Source of the DNA: JACVRW01 sp034664005
Lineage (GTDB): Bacteria > Actinomycetota > Thermoleophilia > Solirubrobacterales > Thermoleophilaceae
Length of the DNA: 11,865 nucleotides
Assembly (NCBI GenBank): GCA_034664005.1
Contig: JAXDIL010000206.1
Location: 1 to 11,865, forward strand
Direction of reading: 5' to 3'
Below, piece after piece: positions 1 through 5,408 of the stretch; position 1 is the first letter of the stretch, and each line of letters opens with the position of its first letter. The translations under genes and the position numbers were made by a program. The notes under the pieces were generated by a model. It did not search any database. It worked only from the letters and a program-made list of their open reading frames with translations, and was not told where the DNA came from.

Positions 1-462
1 GTTGTGAAGCTTGGTCGACAGGCCGACCAGGCGCAGGATGTCCGGCACCTTGCGGCGGATGTCCTGGCGGGTCTCGCCGATCACCTGGAGCGAGTACGCG
101 ACGTTCTCGTACACCGTCCGGTTCGGCAGAAGCTTGTAGTCCTGGAAGACGACGCCGATGTTGCGGCGCAGGTACGGAACCTTGTTGCGCGGGATCTCGG
201 CGAGCTGGCGCCCGGCGATCGAGATCTCGCCCTTCGAGACGTCGAGCTCCTTGAGGAGCAGCCGGATGCAGGTCGACTTGCCGCAGCCGGTGGCACCCAC
301 GAGGAAGACGAACTCGCCGCGCCCGATGCGCATCGAAGCGCGGTCGAGCCCGACCGCACCGCCGTCGTAGACCTTCGTGACGTCCTTGAACTCGACTACG
401 GGCGCGGCCGGCTTCGGCGCGGAGCGCCGTCGCGGCGCGACCTCTGTGGGCCTCGTCGCCAT
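1..462 (-). CDS. ftsE: Cell-division ABC transporter ATP-binding protein FtsE (partial, 3' end outside window)
   Basis: FtsE is the cytoplasmic ATPase that works with the membrane protein FtsX to control peptidoglycan hydrolases at the division septum. Only the first 154 codons are present; the rest lies beyond the left edge, so the ABC signature and Walker B are not visible. Seen: a Walker A loop GATGCGKST at residues 56-64, a Q-loop in VVFQDYKLLPNRTVYENV around residue 107, and the FtsE-like opening VVEFKDVTKVYDGG at 22-35. The residues around the Q-loop (DYKLLPNRTVYENVA) distinguish FtsE from most ABC ATPases. The first 20 or so residues (Arg/Pro/Ala-rich) are an extension relative to typical FtsE. 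The start is an ATG at 460-462; an AGGAG at 484-488 lies 21 bases upstream, too far for a standard ribosome site. ftsX would be expected just outside the window. It lies 50 bases downstream of the reductase gene and could share its transcript. Confidence 0.93.
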   Translation of the reverse strand, partial: MATRPTEVAPRRRSAPKPAAPVVEFKDVTKVYDGGAVGLDRASMRIGRGEFVFLVGATGCGKSTCIRLLLKELDVSKGEISIAGRQLAEIPRNKVPYLRRNIGVVFQDYKLLPNRTVYENVAYSLQVIGETRQDIRRKVPDILRLVGLSTKLHN

Positions 463-512
463 CTGTCGTGATGGATAGCGGATCTCCTGCCCGCGCTCGA
501 CCCGTGCAACGG

Positions 513-1241
513 TTATTTCAGTCGATAGCGCATGAACAGATGGCTCTCGCTCTCGAGCACCCAGACCAGCTCCATCTCCGCGGTCTCGTGCAGCACTCCG
601 GAGACCATCGTGGGCGCGTCGGGCTCCCCGGCGAGCTTCGGGGCGAGGCAGTGGAAGAGCTCGTCGACGCCCCCGGCTCGCAATAGCTCGGCGTTGAGCG
701 TCGGCCCGCCCTCGCACAGCACCGAGCGCACGCCGTGGCGCTCGTGGAGGTATGCCATGAGTCGCGGCAGATCGTCGCCCACGCGGGCGTACTCCACGTC
801 GCCCTGGATGCCGGGCAGCTCCGCGTCCGAGCCGGTCGCGATCACGACGCGCTGCTCGGGGTCGTTCAGCAGCGGCAGGTCGGGCGGCAGCTCAAGCCGT
901 CCGCTCACCACCACGGCCAGCGCGTCCGGCACGAGGCCCTCGTTCTGGCGCTTCTGGCGCAGCTCGTCGTTCTTCGTGATGCGGCCGTAGCGCTCCTCGC
1001 GCGCCGTCCCGGCGCCCACCATCACCGCGTCGGCCTGCGTGCGCAGGTGGTGGAACAGGCGCCGGTCGACCTCGGTCGAGAGGCCCTTCGTACGCCAGTC
1101 GAGCGTGGCTTTGCCGTCGAGGCTCGAGACCATGTTGATCCCCAGATAGGGCCGGTCCGGCGGCGCGAGCTCGTGGAGCCGCATGCGCGAGGCGAGCTCC
1201 TCGGGAGAGGTGGATGCCCGTTCTGGATAGATCAGCTGCAC
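513..1241 (-). CDS. Stand-alone RibD C-terminal domain / dihydrofolate-reductase-fold protein
   Basis: A 242-residue protein of the RibD C-terminal family, which includes the NADPH-dependent pyrimidine reductase of riboflavin synthesis and related dihydrofolate-reductase-fold enzymes. Seen: the family core NMVSSLDGKATL at residues 36-47, ADAVMVGAGTAREERYG at 70-86, and the nucleotide-site strand LCEGGPTLNAELL at 175-187. There is no deaminase domain, and no other riboflavin gene is nearby, so the substrate cannot be assigned; homologues of this size are usually annotated only as pyrimidine reductase family. The GTG at 1239-1241 is chosen because it gives the short opening VQLIYPE that matches the usual N-terminus of the family and begins 14 bases after the upstream gene's stop. 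An internal ATG at residue 20 would cut into the N-terminal region. No Shine-Dalgarno is visible, so translation may be coupled to the preceding gene. Confidence 0.85.
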   Translation of the reverse strand: MQLIYPERASTSPEELASRMRLHELAPPDRPYLGINMVSSLDGKATLDWRTKGLSTEVDRRLFHHLRTQADAVMVGAGTAREERYGRITKNDELRQKRQNEGLVPDALAVVVSGRLELPPDLPLLNDPEQRVVIATGSDAELPGIQGDVEYARVGDDLPRLMAYLHERHGVRSVLCEGGPTLNAELLRAGGVDELFHCLAPKLAGEPDAPTMVSGVLHETAEMELVWVLESESHLFMRYRLK

Positions 1242-1255
1242 GAGCGCAGCGTAGG

Positions 1256-2281
1256 TCAGTTCGAGCGAAGCACGCAGTAGGCGGGGAACTCGAAGCCCCG
1301 CTTCGGGCGCAAGCCGCGACCGGCGCGGTAGATGCCGCCGTCGGACGGCTGCTCCGCGATGAAGGCGTTCTCGACGCCGCCGCGCTCGCGGCGCTGGTCC
1401 ACCCGGATGCGCCGCGAGACGACCTGGAGCAGGCCGCTCGCCGCGCGCCGGCCATAGGCGTCGGTCCGGAAGCGCGACGGGCCGCCGTTGTGGACGAACC
1501 AGCGCGGATGAAGCACGCTGCGCCGGTCGCCCTTGCAGCGCGAGTCCCAGCCGGCGGGATCGGCCGGCCCGCACACGGCCGGCTTGTTGAAGACGACGCG
1601 CTCTGGAGCGCTGGGATCGAACTGCGTGATCGCGTTGTGGATGCCGAAGGCTGGGTGCGCCCGGAACACGCCGCCGACGTCGAGCGCCGTGGTCCACTCC
1701 TCGTAGGCGGACCGGCAGCCCGGAACCGGGAGCAGGCGCCAGGCGCGCCGCGGGCTCACCCCCGGGCAGTTGGACACGGCCTCGCCGAAGTCGGCCATCT
1801 GACGCGTTCGCGCCAACATGCGCCGGCCGCGCTCGCGAAACAGCCAGGTCTCGAGCGAGTGGAAGCGCACGCTGCCGCGCCGCGGCGATCCCGAGCCCTG
1901 GTGCAGGACGATCATCCAGGCGAGCCCTTTGCGGTCCTCGTTCGCGACGAACACCTTGAAGCCGGCGTGCGCCTCGGGGCTGCCCGCGTAGTCGCTCACG
2001 AGGCCGAAGGCGGGCATGCCCGTGCGGGCGAAATACCTGAATGCGCGCGGGTTTGAGCCGTGCTCGTGGCCGAACGCGCAGCCGTAGCGCGGGTCGCGCG
2101 GCGGATGCCATGTGGCCCACATACGCCCGCCGCGCTCGACCGTGTACTGATCGTGCACCCACTTGGCGCAGATCGGCGTTCCGTCCGGTGCGGGCGGCAT
2201 CGAACGATCGTTTGGGTCGGCCGCCAAGGCGTTTGGCGCCGCGACCATCAGGGCTAAAATCACGAAAGGCAGGGATCGCAC
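1256..2281 (-). CDS. Unrecognised exported protein with HEHG motif and seven cysteines
   Basis: I do not recognise this 341-residue protein. It begins with a signal peptide: Arg at position 2, a hydrophobic run LPFVILALMVAA, and a likely cleavage site after NALA at residues 17-20. The mature part has seven cysteines (38, 68, 172, 189, 237, 249, 336), compatible with disulfides outside the cytoplasm. It carries a His/Glu-rich motif GCAFGHEHGSNP at 67-78 and a Trp/His segment HPRWFVHNGG at 258-267, which could bind a metal or sugar, but that is speculation. The start is a GTG at 2279-2281 without an obvious Shine-Dalgarno. An alternative ATG at codon 12 would destroy most of the signal peptide. 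The first 28 codons include a rare TTA leucine codon (codon 9) and are less GC-rich than the rest. It is divergent from the sigma-factor gene and precedes the reductase gene by 14 bases. Confidence 0.77.
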   Translation of the reverse strand: MRSLPFVILALMVAAPNALAADPNDRSMPPAPDGTPICAKWVHDQYTVERGGRMWATWHPPRDPRYGCAFGHEHGSNPRAFRYFARTGMPAFGLVSDYAGSPEAHAGFKVFVANEDRKGLAWMIVLHQGSGSPRRGSVRFHSLETWLFRERGRRMLARTRQMADFGEAVSNCPGVSPRRAWRLLPVPGCRSAYEEWTTALDVGGVFRAHPAFGIHNAITQFDPSAPERVVFNKPAVCGPADPAGWDSRCKGDRRSVLHPRWFVHNGGPSRFRTDAYGRRAASGLLQVVSRRIRVDQRRERGGVENAFIAEQPSDGGIYRAGRGLRPKRGFEFPAYCVLRSN

Positions 2282-2292
2282 GTGGGTCGCGA

Positions 2293-2308
2293 CACGCTAG
2301 CGAGCGTG
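2293..2308. promoter_or_regulatory. Imperfect palindrome between divergent exported-protein and sigma-factor genes
   Basis: Seen: CACGCT, four bases, AGCGTG, a 16-bp near-palindrome with 14 of 16 positions symmetric, inside the 75-base gap between the two divergent starts. It lies 12 bases upstream of the GTG of the exported-protein gene. It may be an operator or a leader hairpin. No known regulator consensus was matched. Confidence 0.35.
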
Positions 2309-2344
2309 AGGTTGCGTTCGTTCGGGTGTTTTCAGGTGGCAGCC

Positions 2345-2352
2345 GATAAATA
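2345..2352 (+). promoter_or_regulatory. Possible -10 element of the sigma-factor gene
   Basis: The AT-rich GATAAATA is unusual in this GC-rich window and ends four bases before the ATG at 2357. A TTCGGG at 2321-2326 stands about 18 bases upstream as a poor -35. This spacing would give a leaderless or nearly leaderless mRNA, consistent with no well-placed ribosome site; the nearest purine run, AGGTGG, is about 17 bases from the ATG. Confidence 0.35.
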
Positions 2353-2356
2353 GCCC

Positions 2357-3628
2357 ATGACACCGAGAGCGCTCTTCCATCCAGCCCGCCTGGCCCGACG
2401 GCCGGTGCTCTCGACGCAGTCAGACGAGCGGCTCGTGGACCTCGTGCGAGCCGGTTCCGATCCCGCATTCGAGGCGATCGTGGAGCGCTACCGGCGCGCA
2501 CTCATGCGCTACGTCGCCCGCCTCCTCCCCGCGGAGCGCGCCGAGGACGTGGTCCAGCAGGCCTTCGTGAAGGCCTACGAGGCGATGCAGCGCGACAGCG
2601 CGGAGCTCAACCTGCGGCCCTGGCTATACCGGATCGCCCACAACACGGCGCTGAACGCGCTGCGCGACCGCGCGCTCGGCCACGCGCAGCTCGACGAGCA
2701 GATCGACGGCGTCGAGCGGCCCGACCAGGCCTTCGAGCGCGTGACCGGGCTGCGCGAGCTGTTGGTGGCCGTCCAGGCGCTGCCGGAGCGCCAGCGTGAC
2801 GCGATCGTGCTGCGCGAGCTGGAGGGCCGGAGCTACGAGGAGATCGGCGCGGCGCTCGGCGTCACCGACGGCGCGGTCCGCCAGCTCCTGAACCGCGCGC
2901 GTAACACGCTGCGCTCGGCCGCGGCGGCTGTCATCCCGTTCCCGCTCGTGACGCGTGTGGCGTCGAGCGAGTCCGCCGATCCGCTCGCCGCGCGAGTGGC
3001 CGAGCTCGTCGGGGTGGGCAGCGGCGCGCTCGTGATGAAGGTCTGCGCCACCGCGCTCGTGACGGGCGCCGTGGTCGGCGGCACGGCGGTGGTGCCGGGC
3101 GGCGCCGACAGGCGCACTTCCGTCGGGGCCGAGGCCGCGCAGGCCGCGGAGGACAGCTCCTCAGCCGTGAGCGTGCCCGGCGAGACCGCGAGCAGCCGCG
3201 CCGCCGGCGGCGGTGGCGAACGGGACGCTCGCGAGCGCCCGATCCAGCGCGCCACCGGCCCGGCCAACCGCGACGACGACGACGACAGCAGCAGCAGCGG
3301 TAACGGTGGCGGCGTCGATGACGACGACCACGACAGCGACGACGACGACCGTCATCGCGGCGAGAGCGGGTCGGGCGGCGGAAGCGGCGGGAGCGGCTCA
3401 GATGACGACGATGACTCCGCCGACGACCGCAGCGGGCCCGGCGGCGGCGGCGATGACGACGAGCCCGAGCTCGACGACGACAGCTCCGGCCCCGGCAGTG
3501 GCGCCGAGCCGCTCGAGCTTCCTGAGCCCGAGGAGATCGAGGCCGCGGAGGACCGCTCGGGACACGGCGGCGGATCCGACGACGAGCCCGAAGACGCACT
3601 GGAGCCCGACAGCTCAGGCCCGGGCTGA
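2357..3628 (+). CDS. ECF-type RNA polymerase sigma factor with C-terminal membrane segment and acidic low-complexity tail
   Basis: A sigma-70 family (extracytoplasmic-function type) initiation factor of 423 residues, about twice the usual length. Seen in order: sigma region 2 at about 37-103, with AEDVVQQAFVKAYEAM and the promoter-melting segment LRPWLYRIAHNTALNALR; region 4 at about 133-187, with LEGRSYEEIGAALGVTDGAV as the -35-binding helix-turn-helix; a hydrophobic segment at about 222-247 (ALVMKVCATALVTGAVVGG) that looks like one membrane helix; then about 175 residues rich in Asp, Ser, Gly and Pro. Known of the family: Solirubrobacter-like genomes carry many paralogues with this N-terminal style. 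Inferred: the sigma part is held at the inner face of the membrane and the tail may lie outside, so release or tail sensing could control activity. No separate anti-sigma gene is adjacent. The tail holds GAC and AGC triplet runs and an imperfect internal duplication. Target genes are unknown. Confidence 0.93.
   Translation: MTPRALFHPARLARRPVLSTQSDERLVDLVRAGSDPAFEAIVERYRRALMRYVARLLPAERAEDVVQQAFVKAYEAMQRDSAELNLRPWLYRIAHNTALNALRDRALGHAQLDEQIDGVERPDQAFERVTGLRELLVAVQALPERQRDAIVLRELEGRSYEEIGAALGVTDGAVRQLLNRARNTLRSAAAAVIPFPLVTRVASSESADPLAARVAELVGVGSGALVMKVCATALVTGAVVGGTAVVPGGADRRTSVGAEAAQAAEDSSSAVSVPGETASSRAAGGGGERDARERPIQRATGPANRDDDDDSSSSGNGGGVDDDDHDSDDDDRHRGESGSGGGSGGSGSDDDDDSADDRSGPGGGGDDDEPELDDDSSGPGSGAEPLELPEPEEIEAAEDRSGHGGGSDDEPEDALEPDSSGPG
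3425..3625 (+). repeat. Imperfect repeated unit in the sigma-factor tail
   Basis: Residues 357-380 and 399-423 share the same order of blocks: DRSG, a glycine run, DDEPE, an acidic stretch, then DSSGPG. The two copies (DNA 3425-3496 and 3551-3625) are separated by an 18-residue Glu/Pro/Leu-rich spacer. Codons differ between copies, so the duplication is either old or maintained by composition. Confidence 0.6.
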
Positions 3629-3635
3629 TCCGGGC
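3618..3635. terminator. Weak hairpin at the convergent end of the sigma factor and nadA
   Basis: GCCCGG at 3618-3623 pairs with CCGGGC at 3630-3635 around a six-base loop that contains the sigma-factor stop codon. There is no T-run on either strand, so it is at best a weak bidirectional terminator. A second inverted repeat (GCCGATCG at 3650-3657, CGATCGGC at 3670-3677) lies in the last codons of nadA. Both could be chance in GC-rich DNA. Confidence 0.3.
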
Positions 3636-3646
3636 AAACGTCCTGG

Positions 3647-4660
3647 CTAGCCGATCGCGACCATGCGGTCGATCGGCACGCGCGCCCGCTCGGCGAGGGC
3701 GGGATCGACCTTCACGACCGGCTTCAGGTCGCGCAGGGCGTCGTGCAGCTTCGGCAGCGTGATCATCTTCATGTAGCGGCAGGAGGCGGCGCGGTTCGCC
3801 GGGATGAACCGCTTGCCGGGGTTCTCCTTCGCCAGCGGGTGGAGCATCCCCGTCTCGGTCGCGACGATGAAGGTGTCGGCCTCGGAGTTGCGCGCGAAGT
3901 CGAGCATGCCGCCGGTCGAGAGCATGTGCGTGCGCTCCAGGTCGACGTCGCCGGCGGCGACGTACTCCATCACCTGGGTCGTGCAGCCGCACTCGGGATG
4001 GATCATGAACTCGGCGCCCGGATGCTCGTCGCGGACGCTGGTGATGTCCGCCGGTCGGATGCCGGCGTGCACGTGGCACTCGCCGTCCCAGACCTGCATG
4101 CGCCTGCCTATGACGCGCTCGACGTAGGCGCCCAGCCACATGTCCGGACCGAACAGGATCTCCGTGTCCTCGCCGTGCTCGCGGTAGATGTGCTCCACAA
4201 CCTGGACGGCGTTGGCGGAGGTGCAGCAGTAGTCGGTCTCGGCCTTCACCTCGGCCGTCGTGTTCACGTACATCACGACGATCGCGCCCGGGTGCTTCGC
4301 CTTCCAGGCGCGGAGCTCGTCGGCGGTGATCGACTCGGCCAGCGAGCAGCCGGCGCCGAGGTCCGGGATCAGGACGGTCTTGTCGGGCGACAGGATCGAG
4401 GCCGTCTCCGCCATGAAGTGGACGCCGCAGAACGCGATCACGTCGGCGTCGGTGTCGGCCGCGCGCCGCGAGAGCCCGAGCGAGTCGCCGACGAAGTCCG
4501 CCACGTCCTGGATCTCCGGCAGCTCGTAGTTGTGCGCGAGGATGACCGCGTTCCGCTCCTGGGCGAGCGCGCGCACCTCCGCGGCAAGGCGGGTGGTGTC
4601 CTCTGGGCTGAGCACCGCCGGGCCGGCAGGCGTGAGAGTCGGCAGCTCGATTGGGTTCAT
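3647..4660 (-). CDS. nadA: Quinolinate synthase NadA
   Basis: NadA condenses iminoaspartate with dihydroxyacetone phosphate to give quinolinate, the second step of de novo NAD synthesis, using a [4Fe-4S] cluster. The 337-residue protein is full length. Seen: the opening ILAHNYELPEIQDVADFVGDS at residues 40-60, FCGVHFMAETA at 77-87, and the three expected cluster cysteines at 105 (AGCSLAES), 195 (DGECHVHAG) and 294 (AASCRYMK). Other conserved pieces are DYCCTSANAV, HPECGC and STGGML. The ATG at 4658-4660 is preferred: the frame stays open to 4729, but that extension would run into the divergent regulator gene and does not resemble NadA. The gene starts 28 bases from the divergent nrtR, and its -10-like TATAAG lies inside a palindrome probably bound by that regulator. 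The iminoaspartate-forming enzyme NadB is not encoded in the window. Confidence 0.98.
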   Translation of the reverse strand: MNPIELPTLTPAGPAVLSPEDTTRLAAEVRALAQERNAVILAHNYELPEIQDVADFVGDSLGLSRRAADTDADVIAFCGVHFMAETASILSPDKTVLIPDLGAGCSLAESITADELRAWKAKHPGAIVVMYVNTTAEVKAETDYCCTSANAVQVVEHIYREHGEDTEILFGPDMWLGAYVERVIGRRMQVWDGECHVHAGIRPADITSVRDEHPGAEFMIHPECGCTTQVMEYVAAGDVDLERTHMLSTGGMLDFARNSEADTFIVATETGMLHPLAKENPGKRFIPANRAASCRYMKMITLPKLHDALRDLKPVVKVDPALAERARVPIDRMVAIG

Positions 4661-4680
4661 CGCGGTTTTTGCCTTATAGT
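4651..4680 (+). promoter_or_regulatory. Putative nrtR promoter, leaderless
   Basis: TATAGT at 4675-4680 lies eight bases before the GTG at 4689, with TTGGGT at 4651-4656 as a -35 candidate 18 bases upstream. Transcription starting six to eight bases after the -10 would begin at or next to the GTG. An in-frame TAG at 4677-4679 excludes an upstream start, so a leaderless mRNA is the simplest reading. Confidence 0.5.
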
Positions 4681-4689
4681 CGAAAACCG
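4663..4689. promoter_or_regulatory. Candidate NrtR operator: 27-bp imperfect palindrome between nadA and nrtR
   Basis: The arms CGGTTTT (4663-4669) and AAAACCG (4683-4689) are perfect inverted repeats of seven bases. Three further symmetric pairs lie in the 13-base centre, giving 10 of 13 pairs around position 4676. The site is AT-rich against a very GC-rich background and covers both divergent -10 elements and the first base of the nrtR start codon, so a bound protein would block both promoters. NrtR regulators are known to bind palindromes upstream of NAD genes; assigning this one to the adjacent regulator is inference. Confidence 0.7.
4673..4678 (-). promoter_or_regulatory. Putative nadA -10 element
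   Basis: On the minus strand this reads TATAAG, 12 bases before the nadA ATG, and overlaps the -10 of the divergent nrtR. Initiation here would leave a leader of only about five bases, and no Shine-Dalgarno is present. Confidence 0.45.
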
Positions 4690-5408
4690 TGCCGAAGCAG
4701 CATACCAGTGGCGCCCGGCCGGCGCCCACCCACGTGACGCTCGCCGTCGTCCTCCAGGTACGCGGCGATTCCCTCTGCGTGCTGCTCTGGCAGCGGGCGC
4801 GCCCACCCTTCGAGGAAGCCTGGTCGCTCCCGGGCGGCTACCTCGAGCAGGGCCACACGCTCGAGCAGTCGATCCGCACCCAGCTCGCCCGCAAGGTCGA
4901 GGTCGCCGAGCTGTCCTCGCTCGAGCAGCTCGAGACGGTCGGCGATCCGGACCGCCACCCGGATGAATGGCAGCTCGCCACGGCCTACCTCGGCCTGGTG
5001 CCGCGTGGCCTCGATCCGGTGCTCCCGCCCGACACGAGCTGGCACGAGGTCGACTCGCTCCCCGCCCCCATGGCCTTCGACCACGGCCCGATCGTGCTCG
5101 CCGGCCGCGAGCGCCTGCAGGCGAAGCTGTCCTACACGAACATCGGGTTCGCGCTCGCGCCGGAGAGCTTCACGATGTCGGAGCTGTCCGCGATCTACAC
5201 GGCCGCCCTCGGCTATCCGGTGGACCCGACGAACCTGCGGCGGGTGCTGGAGCGCCGGGGCCTGCTGGAGCCGACCGGGGAGCGGCGCTCGCCCGGGCCG
5301 GACGGCGGCCGTCCCGGTGCGGTCTACCGCTTCCGCTCGCGCGAGCTGGCGGTGACGGACCCGTTCGCGGTGCTCCGCCCGCCTACAGCGGGTCGAGCAG
5401 CAGGCTGA
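4689..5408 (+). CDS. nrtR: NrtR-type transcriptional regulator of NAD metabolism (degenerate Nudix domain plus winged helix)
   Basis: A 239-residue two-domain protein. Residues about 14-140 form a Nudix fold (LPGGYLEQGHTLEQS at 47-61), but the catalytic REUxEE part of the Nudix box reads TQLARK at 64-69, so the metal-binding glutamates are lost and hydrolase activity is unlikely. After the linker MAFDHGPIVL (128-137), residues about 150-217 form a winged helix-turn-helix (FTMSELSAIYTAALG, NLRRVLERRGLLEPTG, AVYRF), the layout of NrtR. In characterised members the Nudix domain senses ADP-ribose or related NAD turnover products, which releases the repressor from NAD-gene operators. Context supports this: divergent nadA 28 bases away, convergent nadC overlapping by 26 bases, and a palindrome in the shared promoter. 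The GTG start is well defined because an in-frame TAG lies 12 bases upstream. The alternative, a Nudix hydrolase enzyme, is disfavoured by the lost glutamates. Confidence 0.92.
   Translation: MPKQHTSGARPAPTHVTLAVVLQVRGDSLCVLLWQRARPPFEEAWSLPGGYLEQGHTLEQSIRTQLARKVEVAELSSLEQLETVGDPDRHPDEWQLATAYLGLVPRGLDPVLPPDTSWHEVDSLPAPMAFDHGPIVLAGRERLQAKLSYTNIGFALAPESFTMSELSAIYTAALGYPVDPTNLRRVLERRGLLEPTGERRSPGPDGGRPGAVYRFRSRELAVTDPFAVLRPPTAGRAAG

Noticed and set aside
1257..2501. In-frame upstream extension of the RibD-type gene on the minus strand
   Set aside because: It runs in another frame of the exported-protein gene, is Arg/Pro-rich and has no family features. The GTG at 1241 gives the normal length.
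3270..3625. Simple repeats as a CRISPR or non-coding repeat array
   Set aside because: The triplet runs stay in frame with the sigma factor and encode its Asp/Ser/Gly tail; there are no spacers or regular long repeats.
2931..4139. Minus-strand frame across the sigma tail and nadA
   Set aside because: It encodes an almost pure Arg/Ala/Gly shadow of the GAC-rich sigma tail and of nadA in another frame.
4661..4729. Upstream nadA start at 4729
   Set aside because: It would overlap the divergent nrtR coding region and adds 23 residues that do not resemble NadA. The ATG at 4660 fits the family.
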